This document shows, piece after piece, positions 1-8,912 of a DNA stretch of 64,000 bases. Below the pieces are notes generated by a model, which worked only from the letters and a program-made list of their open reading frames with translations, did not search any database and was not told the origin of the DNA. The stretch lies in NCBI RefSeq assembly GCF_010975035.1, contig NZ_JAAIUV010000006.1, positions 82,803-146,802 of the forward strand, in the 5' to 3' direction. The number at the start of each line of letters is the position of its first letter. The first letter of the stretch is position 1. The DNA comes from Neobacillus thermocopriae (lineage in GTDB: Bacteria; Bacillota; Bacilli; Bacillales; Cytobacillaceae). The position numbers and the translations under genes were made by a program.

Positions 1-458
1 GCTGCCTTAGCGACCCCTACATATCTTGGTAAGCGTTGTGTTCCTGCGAAACCAGGGATGATTCCAAGCTGAAGCTCCGGCAAGCCTAGCTTTGCTGTTT
101 CACTAACTAGGCGGATGTGACAAGCCATTGCTAATTCTAACCCTCCACCTAGTGCGGCACCATGAATGGCTGCAATAATTGGTTTTGGAAACTTCTCAAT
201 ACGTTCCATTAGATCTTGGCCCGATGTGGATAACTCTCCTGATGAGCTAACTGACGTAAATTCCTTAATATCTGCCCCTGCAGAGAAAAAGCGACCTTCC
301 CCATGAATAACGACTACCCGGATCTGACGATTAGATTCAATTTCATCTAGTGCCGCGGATAACTCTTTTAATAACCCTGTTGAAAGAGCATTTGCTGGTG
401 GACGCTTAAATGTAATGACAGCAATACCATCCTCATGTGACCAATGTAAATTCTCCAA
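1..458 (-). CDS. fadB: Enoyl-CoA hydratase, 5' part (cut by window edge)
   Basis: Crotonase-fold enzyme that hydrates trans-2-enoyl-CoA in beta-oxidation; cytoplasmic. About 152 N-terminal residues are present and the rest lies beyond the window. The oxyanion-hole segment SAGADIKEF is at about residues 59-67, and the two catalytic glutamates fall in GGGLEL (E108) and PELQLG (E128), 20 residues apart as in the family. The start is taken as TTG at 458 because a GGAGGG Shine-Dalgarno lies six bases upstream and no ATG does. It follows fadR by 22 bases, the lcfA-fadR-fadB order of B. subtilis, so it is probably co-transcribed with fadR and under FadR control. Other crotonases (isomerase) cannot be excluded from half a protein. 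Confidence 0.85.
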   Translation of the reverse strand, partial: MENLHWSHEDGIAVITFKRPPANALSTGLLKELSAALDEIESNRQIRVVVIHGEGRFFSAGADIKEFTSVSSSGELSTSGQDLMERIEKFPKPIIAAIHGAALGGGLELAMACHIRLVSETAKLGLPELQLGIIPGFAGTQRLPRYVGVAKA

Positions 459-480
459 TAAAAACCCTCCTATTCCTTTA

Positions 481-1068
481 TTACTGGCAATTAACAAGTC
501 CGTTTACCAAGAGACTGTGGACTTTCGGTGCCAGTGCCCTTAAATTAAACTTTTGCTCACTCATTACCCACGAGGTAACAATCTCATCGATTGTACCAAA
601 AATCATTTGCCTTGATAGACGAACATCCAGACTGCTTGAAAACTCTCCACTTTCCTTTCCTTCCATAATAATTTTATCAATCAGCTGTAGATATCCTTTA
701 AGAACATCGTTGATTTTTAAACGGAGCTCTTTATTGGATTGGCGCAATTCCAGCTGAGTAACAATGGCCATATGGTGATCATCGGAAAGGAGTTGGAAAT
801 GTGTTTCAATCATCATTAATAATTTCTCTGCTGCCGATTTTTTTCCTGCTATTTTTTCCTCTATATTTTCAACAAATTGTCCCATTTTTTCTTCAAAGAG
901 AGAGATAAGAATGTCTTCTTTATTTTTGAAATATAGATAAATTGTTCCATCAGCCACTCCTGCCTGCTTGGCGATCTTGGAAACCTGCGCTTGGTGGTAA
1001 CCGTTTTCAGCAATTACAACAACCGCCGCATCAATTATTTGCATATATTTAGGCTTCATTTTTTTCAT
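481..1068 (-). CDS. fadR: TetR-family fatty-acid degradation regulator FadR
   Basis: Transcriptional repressor of beta-oxidation genes, relieved by long-chain acyl-CoA in B. subtilis. The protein has 195 residues, the usual TetR length. The N-terminal helix-turn-helix covers about residues 10-56 and ends in the typical [15 protein letters not shown]. The rest is the ligand-binding and dimer domain. The ATG at 1068 has a strong GGAGGG site eight bases upstream. It lies between lcfA and fadB, as in B. subtilis. A perfect FadR-box sits at its own promoter (1136-1153), so autoregulation is likely. Identity rests on both the operator and the neighbourhood. Confidence 0.9.
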   Translation of the reverse strand: MKKMKPKYMQIIDAAVVVIAENGYHQAQVSKIAKQAGVADGTIYLYFKNKEDILISLFEEKMGQFVENIEEKIAGKKSAAEKLLMMIETHFQLLSDDHHMAIVTQLELRQSNKELRLKINDVLKGYLQLIDKIIMEGKESGEFSSSLDVRLSRQMIFGTIDEIVTSWVMSEQKFNLRALAPKVHSLLVNGLVNCQ

Positions 1069-1135
1069 TTTTATCCCTCCTTTGAAGAAAGAACTATCAA
1101 ATCCTTTATTATAAAAATATTAAAATATAAAAATA

Positions 1136-1153
1136 TGAATGAATAATCATTCA
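1136..1153. promoter_or_regulatory. FadR operator (FadR box)
   Basis: The 18 bases TGAATGAATAATCATTCA fit the B. subtilis FadR consensus TGAATGAMTANTCATTCA at every position. The site begins about one base after the start point predicted for the fadR promoter at 1161-1189, so bound FadR should block initiation or clearance. Confidence 0.85.
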
Positions 1154-1160
1154 TATTTTT

Positions 1161-1189
1161 ATAATAATTTTTATTTTTAAATATGTCAA
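1161..1189 (-). promoter_or_regulatory. SigA-type promoter of fadR-fadB
   Basis: On the minus strand TTGACA (1189-1184), a 17-base spacer and TATTAT (1166-1161) give a near-consensus housekeeping promoter in the gap between lcfA and fadR. Its start point near 1154 abuts the FadR box. Confidence 0.8.
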
Positions 1190-1250
1190 GAAATACTTTA
1201 TTTTTCAAAAATTTTGTAGACAAGCTAATTTAGTCAAAAAAAATATAGGA

Positions 1251-2957
1251 TTATGCCTGCTTTTTACTCTCATCTTCATATTTTTTCATTTCTTCATCTA
1301 CGAGCTTCCGCCTTAATATTTTTCCCACCGCTGTTTTCGGTAGTTCCTTTCTAAATTCATATAATTTGGGTGCTTTATATGCAGCCAAATATTTTCTTGC
1401 AAATTCATTCATTTCTTCTTCTGTTACAGTAGAACCTTCTTTTAATACAATATAAGCTTTTACCGTTTCACCACGATAGGGGTCAGGAATTCCAACTGCT
1501 ACCGCTTCTATTACATCGGGGTGCTCATATAATACTTCTTCTATCTCTCTCGGATATATATTGTAGCCACTTGCAATAATCATGTCTTTCTTACGGTCCA
1601 CAATATAAAAATATCCATTTTCATCCATATATCCTAAATCTCCGGTAAATAGCCAACCATCTTTTAAGACTTCTTCTGTTTCCAAAGGTCGATTCCAATA
1701 CCCTTTCATGACCTGAGGACCTTTAATAACGATTTCTCCAATTTCACCAGCTCTCAGTTCTTCACCGGTTTCAATCGAAACAATTTTGGAATCGGTATCA
1801 GGATACGGGACACCAATACTTCCCTTGACTCTTTCTACTCCCCATAGAAAATTGGAGTGAGTAACCGGTGAGGCTTCAGACAGTCCATAACCTTCTACCA
1901 ATTTTCCTCCGGTTATGGCCTCAAACTTTTCCTGAACTTCTTGAGGAAGCGGAGCAGAGCCACTGACACATGCATTAATCGATGATAAATCAAACTTTTT
2001 CAAATCTGGATGATTCAATAGACCAATATAAATAGTTGGTGCACCTGGAAAAATGGTGGGGCGTTGTTTTTCAATTGTTTTGAGTGTTTCAAGTACATCA
2101 AATTTTGGCAATAACACCAATTTGGCTGCCAGCTTAATCGATAAAATCATCACTGTCGTCAGTCCATAAACGTGGAAAAACGGTAGTAACCCCAATATTA
2201 CTTCTTGTGCTTCTTTCGCTTTAAAAACCCAAGCCTGATTCATGGTTGTATTGGCAATGATATTTTTGTGGGTTAACATAACCCCTTTGGCTACCCCAGT
2301 AGTTCCACCTGTGTATTGTAACAGAGCAATATCTTCATCAATATCAATGCTGTATTGCTTCCATTTATTCTTTTTCTGTTTTAATATTTCGGTAAGCAAA
2401 TGTATATGACCTTCATGCTTTACCTTTACAACAATGCCATATTGTTTTTTCTGGATGTATGGGTAAACGAGGTTTTTCGGGAATGGCAAGAAATCTTTTA
2501 TTCCTGTAACAATAATATCTTTTAATTCAGTGTGTGGCATAACTTTTGAGACTTTTGGATAGAGGATGTCTAAGGTGATAATGGCTTTTGCACCGGAGTC
2601 TTTCAATTGGTGTTCAAGTTCCCGTTCCGTATAAAGTGGATTCGTTTCTACTACGATCCCGCCAGCGAATAATACCCCAAAAAAGCTGATCACATTTTGC
2701 GGGCAGTTTGGAAGCATGATGGCTACACGGTCTCCTTTTTCAATCCCAAGGTTCGCCTGTAGGTAGCCAGCAAAATACTGAGCCGCTTCATAAAGCTGCT
2801 GGTAGGTAAGTTCTTTCCCTAAAAAGTGTAAGGCAACTTTATCAGGATATTTATTTGCTGCATTTGTTAAGTAATGCTGTACAGGTTCTGAGGAGTACTC
2901 TAGAGTGGGAGGAATCTCTTTAGGATAATTTTTCAACCACGGCTTTACCTCTGTCAT
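1251..2957 (-). CDS. lcfA: Long-chain fatty-acid--CoA ligase
   Basis: Activates long-chain fatty acids to acyl-CoA with ATP, the entry step of beta-oxidation. 568 residues, typical for bacterial FadD/LcfA. The ANL-superfamily core is clear: the P-loop YTGGTTGVAKGVMLTH at about residues 215-230, YGLSEASP in the adenylate-binding region, and GDLGYMDENGYFYIVDRK followed by GYNIYPREIEE at the hinge to the C-terminal domain, which carries the catalytic lysine region KTAVGKILRR. The ATG at 2957 follows AAAGGAGGG. First gene of the lcfA-fadR-fadB set. No FadR box is visible at its own promoter. Confidence 0.93.
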   Translation of the reverse strand: MTEVKPWLKNYPKEIPPTLEYSSEPVQHYLTNAANKYPDKVALHFLGKELTYQQLYEAAQYFAGYLQANLGIEKGDRVAIMLPNCPQNVISFFGVLFAGGIVVETNPLYTERELEHQLKDSGAKAIITLDILYPKVSKVMPHTELKDIIVTGIKDFLPFPKNLVYPYIQKKQYGIVVKVKHEGHIHLLTEILKQKKNKWKQYSIDIDEDIALLQYTGGTTGVAKGVMLTHKNIIANTTMNQAWVFKAKEAQEVILGLLPFFHVYGLTTVMILSIKLAAKLVLLPKFDVLETLKTIEKQRPTIFPGAPTIYIGLLNHPDLKKFDLSSINACVSGSAPLPQEVQEKFEAITGGKLVEGYGLSEASPVTHSNFLWGVERVKGSIGVPYPDTDSKIVSIETGEELRAGEIGEIVIKGPQVMKGYWNRPLETEEVLKDGWLFTGDLGYMDENGYFYIVDRKKDMIIASGYNIYPREIEEVLYEHPDVIEAVAVGIPDPYRGETVKAYIVLKEGSTVTEEEMNEFARKYLAAYKAPKLYEFRKELPKTAVGKILRRKLVDEEMKKYEDESKKQA

Positions 2958-3006
2958 TGTAACCCTCCTTTTTATTAATATTCAAAAAATTTAAACATAT
3001 AATTTT

Positions 3007-3035
3007 ATTATAGTACGGATTTTGACAATAAACAA
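3007..3035 (-). promoter_or_regulatory. Probable lcfA promoter
   Basis: Minus strand TTGTTT (3035-3030), 17-base spacer, TATAAT (3012-3007), about 50 bases before the lcfA start. The -10 is perfect, the -35 weak. No FadR palindrome is seen within 100 bases. Confidence 0.5.
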
Positions 3036-3118
3036 TGTTTCTCACTTGATTTAGCCAGTTTATGGTCTGTTGTTTCCTAGTATCATTATATGACATAGTA
3101 CATCTATCCTATTACCAG

Positions 3119-3155
3119 AATAGCGTAAGCACCCTGGGTAGCAGCATATAATTTT
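3119..3155 (+). repeat. Relic of the dispersed hairpin-ended repeat
   Basis: The stretch tagcgtaagcaccctgggta and following bases match the 5' end of the repeat at 39573-40425 (agcggaagcgccctggtcag...) with scattered changes, then stop. No 3' half follows. It looks like a truncated, decayed copy. Confidence 0.55.
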
Positions 3156-3167
3156 TCAAAAGTAATA

Positions 3168-3204
3168 AAAAAATCATCGCCCAAAATTTAAGCGATGATT
3201 TTTT
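3168..3204. terminator. Bidirectional-looking terminator below the 27-residue gene
   Basis: A 13-bp stem (3168-3180 with 3192-3204) with core AAATCATCGC and A/T tracts on both sides. It ends the yshE-side transcript on the minus strand, 20 bases after the small ORF stop. Confidence 0.75.
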
Positions 3205-3224
3205 AATCTTAAAGCTACCGTCTA

Positions 3225-3308
3225 TTAAGCGAAAAAGGCAAGATAGATTATGCCCAGCAGTAAAAACAAGCCACATAATCCTAGAAGTACTTTTGCTAAT
3301 TTTTCCAC
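3225..3308 (-). CDS. 27-residue single-span membrane peptide
   Basis: A short reading frame starting GTG at 3308, with a GGGGAG Shine-Dalgarno six bases upstream, and ending TAA at 3225. The peptide starts VEKLAKVLLGLCGL, and residues 6-27 are almost all hydrophobic (L, I, F, G, A), enough for one membrane helix. It lies 12 bases after the yshE stop and 20 bases before a strong terminator, so it is the last gene of that transcript. I do not recognise the family. Size, ribosome site and position argue for a real small protein; function unknown. Confidence 0.6.
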   Translation of the reverse strand: MEKLAKVLLGLCGLFLLLGIIYLAFFA

Positions 3309-3320
3309 TACTTTCTCCCC

Positions 3321-3728
3321 TTACGATATTCCTGCGCCAATGACAAAGGAAAGCCCGATTGATATGACCATAGAAATTAATCCTACTGCTCGATTATCAT
3401 TTTGGATTTCATCATCAATTTTAAATTTCGGTGTTAAAAATTCAAAGATAAAATAGCTGATGATTAAAAGGAGAAACCCATAAATACCCCAGCCAATCAT
3501 GGCAAGTAAAGAGTTATGATTTTCAATGGTATGACGAAAAATATTGGCAACCCCGAAAATTTTCCCTCCTGTTGCCATAGCCACAGCCAAGTTTCCATTT
3601 TTTATCTCTTCCCAATTTTTATATTTGGTGACCATTTCAAAAAGAGCCAGAAAAACAATTAAACATAAAATAACAACGCTATAGTAGGCTGCAATTTGAA
3701 TATACGCATTTTCCCAGAACTGGTTCAT
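3321..3728 (-). CDS. yshE: DUF350 membrane protein YshE
   Basis: 135 residues with four predicted membrane spans (about 13-31, 47-66, 78-98, 112-134), the DUF350 layout of duplicated two-helix units. The conserved GKIFGVANIF segment sits between spans. Function is not established. B. subtilis yshE occupies the same place between lcfA and mutS2. The ATG at 3728 follows GGGAGAG. A 27-residue membrane peptide follows closely and may be translated from the same message. Confidence 0.8.
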   Translation of the reverse strand: MNQFWENAYIQIAAYYSVVILCLIVFLALFEMVTKYKNWEEIKNGNLAVAMATGGKIFGVANIFRHTIENHNSLLAMIGWGIYGFLLLIISYFIFEFLTPKFKIDDEIQNDNRAVGLISMVISIGLSFVIGAGIS

Positions 3729-3808
3729 CTACTCTCTCCCCAGATATAATTTAAATGACACTTCGGCCAACTGATCCTTTTAGACAAGCATTTCATATCA
3801 GCTTAGTA

Positions 3809-6166
3809 TTATTTGAATTCTACAATTGTTACTCCGGTTCCTCCTTCATTGGCATCTCCAAAACGAATATTCTTTACTGAACGATGATTTCGTAAATATT
3901 CTTGAACTCCTTGCCGTAAAGCACCTGTTCCTTTTCCATGAATAATGGAAACCCGTGGATAATTGGCCAGTAGTGCATCATCAATGTATTTTTCCACCTT
4001 TAATAAGGCATCTTCATACCTCTCACCGCGTAGGTCAAGCTCCAATTTTACATCAGCATCCCTACCCTTTACAATGGCCAGCGGTTTTGTTTCTTCTTGC
4101 TTTGGAGTACCAATATATTCTAAGTCTTTTTCTTTTACTTTCATTTTTAAAATTCCAATCTGTACCTGCCATTCCCCTTCTGAAACTTTTTCAACTAAGC
4201 TGCCATTTTGATTAAAGGTGAGAACCTTCACTTCATCACCTGGCTGAAAACGATGCTTCTTCGTTTTCTTCTTGGCTGGCTTTTCAGATTTTGGAATTTC
4301 AGGGGCTGCTTCATCAAGACGACGTTTCGCTTCGATTAATTCGTGTTCTTTAATTTCCGCATTTTTTTCTATTCGCATTTTGCGCAAGTCACGAATGACC
4401 TGTTCAGCTTCTTTCTTCGCCTCTTCAACGATTTCCTCCGCTTTTTCAGCGGCTTTTTCTAACATTGCGTCTTTTTTTGCGTAAAACTCAATCATTTGTT
4501 TTTGCAAATCTTTGTGAAGCTTTTCTGCCTGTTTTAATAAATCCCGAGCTTCTTGATGTTCAAGTTCGGCCTGACGCCGGCTTTCCTCAAGGGAAGCAAT
4601 CATTTTATCAATTTGATTCGTGTCTTCACTTACATGAGAACGGGCCGCTTGTATCACTTTTTCATTTAATCCAAGGCGTTTAGAAATTTCAAACGCATTA
4701 CTCCGTCCTGGTACCCCTAGTAATAACTTATAGGTAGGACTCAAAGTTTCGACATCAAATTCAACACTAGCATTTAATACACCCTCCCGGTTATAGCCGT
4801 AAGCTTTTAATTCCGGATAGTGTGTAGTTGCAACTACTCGTGCCCCTCGTTTGTGAACTTCATCCAAAATGGAGATTGCCAAGGCCGCCCCCTCTTGCGG
4901 GTCTGTCCCAGCCCCTAGCTCATCAAACAAAACAAGACTGTTCGAATCTACCCGATTTAATATGTCAACGATATTTACCATATGTGATGAGAAGGTACTT
5001 AGACTCTGTTCAATCGACTGTTCATCACCGATATCAGCATAAATAGCCCCAAAAACAGCCAACTCTGAACCGTCCTGTGCAGGTACTTGTAGACCTGCTT
5101 GAGCCATGAGTTGACATAGGCCCAGTGTTTTTAAGGATACGGTTTTTCCCCCTGTGTTCGGCCCTGTAATGACGATAGTAGTATAATTTGTACCCAGAAT
5201 AATATCGTTTGCGACTACTTGATCCATAGGGATTAACGGATGCCTTGCTTTATAAAGGACTACTCTCCCATCGTTATTCATGCTTGGCTTCGTTGCTTTC
5301 ATTTTTTTCCCATAACGAGCCTTTGCAAAAATAAAATCTAGATTTGCCAATACATCTACAATTACCTTTAACTCTTCCGCATGCTCAGCAACTTGTGCGG
5401 AAAGTTCAGTAAGGATTCTTTCAATTTCCAGCTGCTCCTTTACACGGATATCTTGGAGCTCATTATTTAATTGAACAATCACTTGGGGTTCTATGAACAA
5501 TGTCTGTCCTGAGGAACTTTGGTCATGAATAATCCCACCATAATGACCACGGTATTCTTGTTTCACAGGAATAACATATCGATCATTACGAATCGTGATA
5601 ATCGCATCAGATAGCATTTTTTGTGCATTAGACGAACGAATCATGCTTTCCAATTTTTCACGAATCCGTGCTTCGTTGGAACGAAGCTGGTGCCTTAATG
5701 ACTGCAATAGCACACTTGCTCCATCCAGTACTTCGCCACTCTCATCTATCGCTTGTTTTATTGCTTGTTCTAAATTTGTTAACGGAATAATCTGGTCTGC
5801 TTGCTCGCGTAAAATTGGAATTTCTGTCCGTTCATCATCTACTTCCTCAAGGAAACGTTTCATTTGTCGGCTGACATAAATGGTGCTTGCCATTTGAACA
5901 AGTTCCTGTGAACTCAACACACCACCAATAACCGAGCGCTTAATATGAGGTCTAATATCATAAATCCCCAATAATGGGACATTCCCTTTAATGCGCAACA
6001 CGGTTGCCGCTTCATCTGTTTCCTCTTGGAGTTTTACAACCTCATGATAATCACTTGATGGCACAAGATTTTTTATCTTTTCACTACCAAGTGAGGAAGC
6101 AGCATGCTCCAATAGCTGCTCCCTTACCTTCGTGAATTCTAATACTTTCAAAACTCTTTCTTGCAT
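3809..6166 (-). CDS. mutS2: MutS2 ATPase/endonuclease
   Basis: MutS homologue that acts in B. subtilis on recombination intermediates and stalled or collided ribosomes rather than in mismatch repair. 785 residues, the same as B. subtilis. It lacks the mismatch-recognition N domain. The core is followed by the Walker [14 protein letters not shown] (about 331-343), the Walker B region [13 protein letters not shown], and a long charged coiled coil (about 510-630). The C-terminal Smr nuclease domain has [11 protein letters not shown] and [18 protein letters not shown] lies nine bases before the ATG. It follows polX by 32 bases. Confidence 0.96.
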   Translation of the reverse strand: MQERVLKVLEFTKVREQLLEHAASSLGSEKIKNLVPSSDYHEVVKLQEETDEAATVLRIKGNVPLLGIYDIRPHIKRSVIGGVLSSQELVQMASTIYVSRQMKRFLEEVDDERTEIPILREQADQIIPLTNLEQAIKQAIDESGEVLDGASVLLQSLRHQLRSNEARIREKLESMIRSSNAQKMLSDAIITIRNDRYVIPVKQEYRGHYGGIIHDQSSSGQTLFIEPQVIVQLNNELQDIRVKEQLEIERILTELSAQVAEHAEELKVIVDVLANLDFIFAKARYGKKMKATKPSMNNDGRVVLYKARHPLIPMDQVVANDIILGTNYTTIVITGPNTGGKTVSLKTLGLCQLMAQAGLQVPAQDGSELAVFGAIYADIGDEQSIEQSLSTFSSHMVNIVDILNRVDSNSLVLFDELGAGTDPQEGAALAISILDEVHKRGARVVATTHYPELKAYGYNREGVLNASVEFDVETLSPTYKLLLGVPGRSNAFEISKRLGLNEKVIQAARSHVSEDTNQIDKMIASLEESRRQAELEHQEARDLLKQAEKLHKDLQKQMIEFYAKKDAMLEKAAEKAEEIVEEAKKEAEQVIRDLRKMRIEKNAEIKEHELIEAKRRLDEAAPEIPKSEKPAKKKTKKHRFQPGDEVKVLTFNQNGSLVEKVSEGEWQVQIGILKMKVKEKDLEYIGTPKQEETKPLAIVKGRDADVKLELDLRGERYEDALLKVEKYIDDALLANYPRVSIIHGKGTGALRQGVQEYLRNHRSVKNIRFGDANEGGTGVTIVEFK

Positions 6167-6198
6167 GGAGATGAACCTCCTTTTCTCATAAAAACCTT

Positions 6199-7914
6199 TT
6201 ATCTATTGTGTAAGTAATTTAATAAGTCATTTTTATCAAGTGTATTGATGACGGTTGACTTTTTGATCCAACCCTTTTTCGCTGTTGAAACACCGATTTC
6301 CATTTGTTTTAATGTATCCAACATATGGGCATCTGTATTGATTAAAATTTTCACCCCTGCCTCTTGCGCTTTTCTTAAATGCTCTGCTGCAAGATCAAGT
6401 CGGTTCGGATTAGCATTTAATTCTAAGGCCGTATTTGTTTCTTTTGCCAGTTGAATCAACATATCGATATCGACATCATACCCTGCTCGACGGCCGATCT
6501 TTCGTCCGGTTGGATGAGCGATTAAATCAACATGTCCATTGGTAAGGGCGTTTTTAAGGCGCTCCATGATTTTTTCTTTTGGCTGAGTAAAACCCGAGTG
6601 AATGGAGGCAATGACAAAATCCAATTCCGCCAATACATCATCTTCATAATCCAATGACCCGTCTGGTAAAATGTCCATTTCCACACCAGATAAAATCAAA
6701 ATGTCATCATATTTTTCATTTAATTTTTTTATCTCTTCCTTTTGCTTAAGCAGCCTCTCTCGGGTAAGTCCATTCGCCACTTTTAGATACTGGGAATGGT
6801 CAGTAATGGCTAAATACTGATATCCTCTGGCCCTGCATGCCTCAACCATTTCTTCGATGGAATGGGCTCCATCGCTCCAGGTTGTATGCATATGGAGATC
6901 ACCCTTAATGTCCTTCAGTTCAATAAGTTCATAATCGGCTGAAAAGGTGTCAACCTCTTTGCCATCCTCTCTTAATTCAGGAGGAATGAATGGAAGGCCA
7001 AAATGCTGAAAAAACGCTTCTTCGGTATCAAAGGTGAGAATCTTACCCGTCTCCATGTTTTCAACACCGTATTCGCTTATTTTTTCGCCGCGTTCTTTGG
7101 CAAGCTGTCTCATACGGACATTATGCTCTTTTGAACCGGTGAAATGATGAAGCGTAGTGATAAATTCCTCCGGTTTGACTAATCGAAAATCACAGGATAT
7201 ATCATAATCAAGTTCGAATATAATAGAAACTTTTGTTTCACCGGCACCAATTACTTCTTTTATTTTTGGTAGCTTTAACAATTGTTCACGAACCTTTTTA
7301 GGCTCAGTTGTGGCGATGATAATGTCTAAGTCCTTGATCGTTTCTCTCATGCGTCTTAAGCTTCCCGCTCTTGAAAAACGCAAAATTCCTGGCATTTCAG
7401 AGAGATATGTTTCAATCTGTTCTGCTATTGGAAGCATATAAGCCAGCGGCAGACGCTCAGGTCTTGAACCGGCATTAGCTAACGCGCTCAATATTTTTTC
7501 TTCTGTTTTTTTTCCAAAACCTGCAAGTGTCTGTACCTTCCCAGCTTCACAAGCCTCTTTTAAGCTAGATGCATCTGTTACCCCTAATTCTTTATAAAGC
7601 TTAGCAATTTTCTTTCCACCAAGTCCTGGGAGCTGCAATAGCGGGATTAAGCCTGCCGGCACTTCTTCTTTCAATTCATTTAGTACCTTTGACGAGCCTT
7701 CTTTTATGTATTCTTCCATGACGGCTGCGGTACCCTTGCCGATTCCTGTTATTGATGTGAATTCATCAATTTCGTTGAGGCTGCGGTCATCAGCTTCCAG
7801 AGCGGCAGCTGCTTTCCTAAAAGCAGACACCTTGAAAGGATTTTCCCCTTTTAATTCCATATAAATCGCTATCATTTCTAATAAACGGATCAATTCTTTT
7901 TTATTTGCTTCCAT
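6199..7914 (-). CDS. polX: Family X DNA polymerase/3'-5' exonuclease
   Basis: Gap-filling repair polymerase with a PHP exonuclease. The start is taken at ATG 7914 (571 residues; B. subtilis PolX has 570) because AGGTGG precedes it; an in-frame upstream start would begin almost inside a terminator. Order: helix-hairpin-helix segments ([17 protein letters not shown]), the polymerase palm with [17 protein letters not shown] and a third acidic residue in CDFRLV, then the PHP domain with [22 protein letters not shown] and NTDAH metal ligands. A terminator separates it from yshB, so it probably has its own promoter. Confidence 0.93.
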   Translation of the reverse strand: MEANKKELIRLLEMIAIYMELKGENPFKVSAFRKAAAALEADDRSLNEIDEFTSITGIGKGTAAVMEEYIKEGSSKVLNELKEEVPAGLIPLLQLPGLGGKKIAKLYKELGVTDASSLKEACEAGKVQTLAGFGKKTEEKILSALANAGSRPERLPLAYMLPIAEQIETYLSEMPGILRFSRAGSLRRMRETIKDLDIIIATTEPKKVREQLLKLPKIKEVIGAGETKVSIIFELDYDISCDFRLVKPEEFITTLHHFTGSKEHNVRMRQLAKERGEKISEYGVENMETGKILTFDTEEAFFQHFGLPFIPPELREDGKEVDTFSADYELIELKDIKGDLHMHTTWSDGAHSIEEMVEACRARGYQYLAITDHSQYLKVANGLTRERLLKQKEEIKKLNEKYDDILILSGVEMDILPDGSLDYEDDVLAELDFVIASIHSGFTQPKEKIMERLKNALTNGHVDLIAHPTGRKIGRRAGYDVDIDMLIQLAKETNTALELNANPNRLDLAAEHLRKAQEAGVKILINTDAHMLDTLKQMEIGVSTAKKGWIKKSTVINTLDKNDLLNYLHNR

Positions 7915-7965
7915 GTTTTCCACCTGCCTATTACCATTTATTTTAACCTGATTGTCCAACAATAG

Positions 7966-7992
7966 AAAAACTTCTCTTGTCCAGAGAAGTTT
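7966..7992 (-). terminator. Intrinsic terminator after yshB
   Basis: Stem AAACTTCTCT/AGAGAAGTTT (7968-7977 with 7983-7992) followed on the minus strand by TTTTT. It overlaps the yshB stop codon and ends the zapA-yshB transcript before polX. Confidence 0.8.
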
Positions 7993-8533
7993 ACGCCGCT
8001 GTATTATTGATCCACCAGCTCTTGATTTGCTCTGAAAGGATCGGAGTGTAATTTACAACCGCCTCTGCCATGAACGACTCTTCCAAAGCGTTTTGCAATA
8101 CATCAATTGGAATTAAGGCAGCAATATATATTACAATAAAAATAATTAAATACACTTCCAAAAAACCTAATAGTCCTCCTGCCCAAACATTTAGCTGTTT
8201 TAATACAGGCAGATGGGCAATAAAATCCAACATGGAGCCAATTATTTGCATCAGTATCTTTACGGCAAAGAATATGATGACAAAGGCAATAGCCCGATAA
8301 AATGCCGTTTCTAGGCTGCCAGAGTTTGTAAAAATGGTTAAAATGCCTTCTCCCCCAAAGTTTGGATAAGGTATCCATAAGGTTAATTTGGGAGCAAGAT
8401 CATCGTAGTATAGATAAGCAGTTATGTATGCAATAATAAAACCTGTTAAATGAAAGGCTTGAAGAATAAAACCTCTTTTCAAGCCTACAAAGAATCCAAT
8501 GATTAGTAATATCAAAATTGCTATATCTAACAT
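7991..8533 (-). CDS. yshB: CvpA-family membrane protein YshB
   Basis: 180 residues, mostly hydrophobic, with four spans at about 1-20, 28-45, 76-100 and 115-145. It has the CvpA/colicin V production domain, including the N-terminal ILLIIGFFVGLKRGF motif (G-rich, K/R at the end of span 1). Role in Bacillus is not established. It lies six bases after zapA, and the pair form one unit closed by the terminator at 7966-7992, as in B. subtilis yshA(zapA)-yshB. Confidence 0.85.
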   Translation of the reverse strand: MLDIAILILLIIGFFVGLKRGFILQAFHLTGFIIAYITAYLYYDDLAPKLTLWIPYPNFGGEGILTIFTNSGSLETAFYRAIAFVIIFFAVKILMQIIGSMLDFIAHLPVLKQLNVWAGGLLGFLEVYLIIFIVIYIAALIPIDVLQNALEESFMAEAVVNYTPILSEQIKSWWINNTAA

Positions 8534-8539
8534 AATGGC

Positions 8540-8800
8540 TTATTCCTTATCTTTTTGTAATTCTTTTTTTAATCGTTCCAGCTCTTCTTTTAATTTAATA
8601 TAATCATTGACTGCATTAACTGCTGTTAGTACAGCCAGTTTATTCACATCCAACATCGGATTCTTGGAACTAATTTCGCGCATTTTATCGTCAACTAAGG
8701 AGGCTACATGCCGAATATGACTAGGACTTTCTGTGCCTACAATTGCATATAGCTGTCCGAATATATCAACGGTGATTTTGTTTTTCTGTATGTTTGACAA
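8540..8800 (-). CDS. zapA: Cell division protein ZapA
   Basis: FtsZ-binding protein that bundles protofilaments at the Z-ring. The start is TTG at 8800, with AAAGGGG eight bases upstream, giving 86 residues, the usual length; an upstream in-frame TTG lies within the ribosome site. The N-terminal head has [14 protein letters not shown], then [17 protein letters not shown] and [20 protein letters not shown], and a charged coiled-coil tail (about 62-86) that mediates tetramers. First gene of the zapA-yshB unit, divergent from rnhC. Confidence 0.93.
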   Translation of the reverse strand: MSNIQKNKITVDIFGQLYAIVGTESPSHIRHVASLVDDKMREISSKNPMLDVNKLAVLTAVNAVNDYIKLKEELERLKKELQKDKE

Positions 8801-8833
8801 CGTAAATGCCCCTTTCAAAGAATCCTACAGTAT

Positions 8834-8842
8834 ATCATAACA
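8834..8842 (-). promoter_or_regulatory. Extended -10 promoter of zapA-yshB
   Basis: Minus strand TGTTATGAT fits the extended -10 motif TGnTATAAT with one change, 34 bases before the zapA start. No good -35 is visible. Confidence 0.5.
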
Positions 8843-8863
8843 GAAATGGGTTTCATCGAAAAG

Positions 8864-8872
8864 TGATACAAT
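8864..8872 (+). promoter_or_regulatory. Extended -10 promoter of rnhC
   Basis: Plus strand TGATACAAT fits TGnTATAAT with one change, 41 bases before the rnhC ATG. It is divergent from and about 20 bases apart from the zapA promoter. No -35 match. Confidence 0.45.
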
Positions 8873-8912
8873 GTATCGAACGATAGATTTAATAGAAATG
8901 TGGTGTTAAGAA

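Noticed and set aside
3809..6166. Several open frames of 60-95 codons on the plus strand opposite mutS2
   Set aside because: They lack ribosome sites, have no recognisable domain, and mirror the codon use of mutS2 on the other strand.
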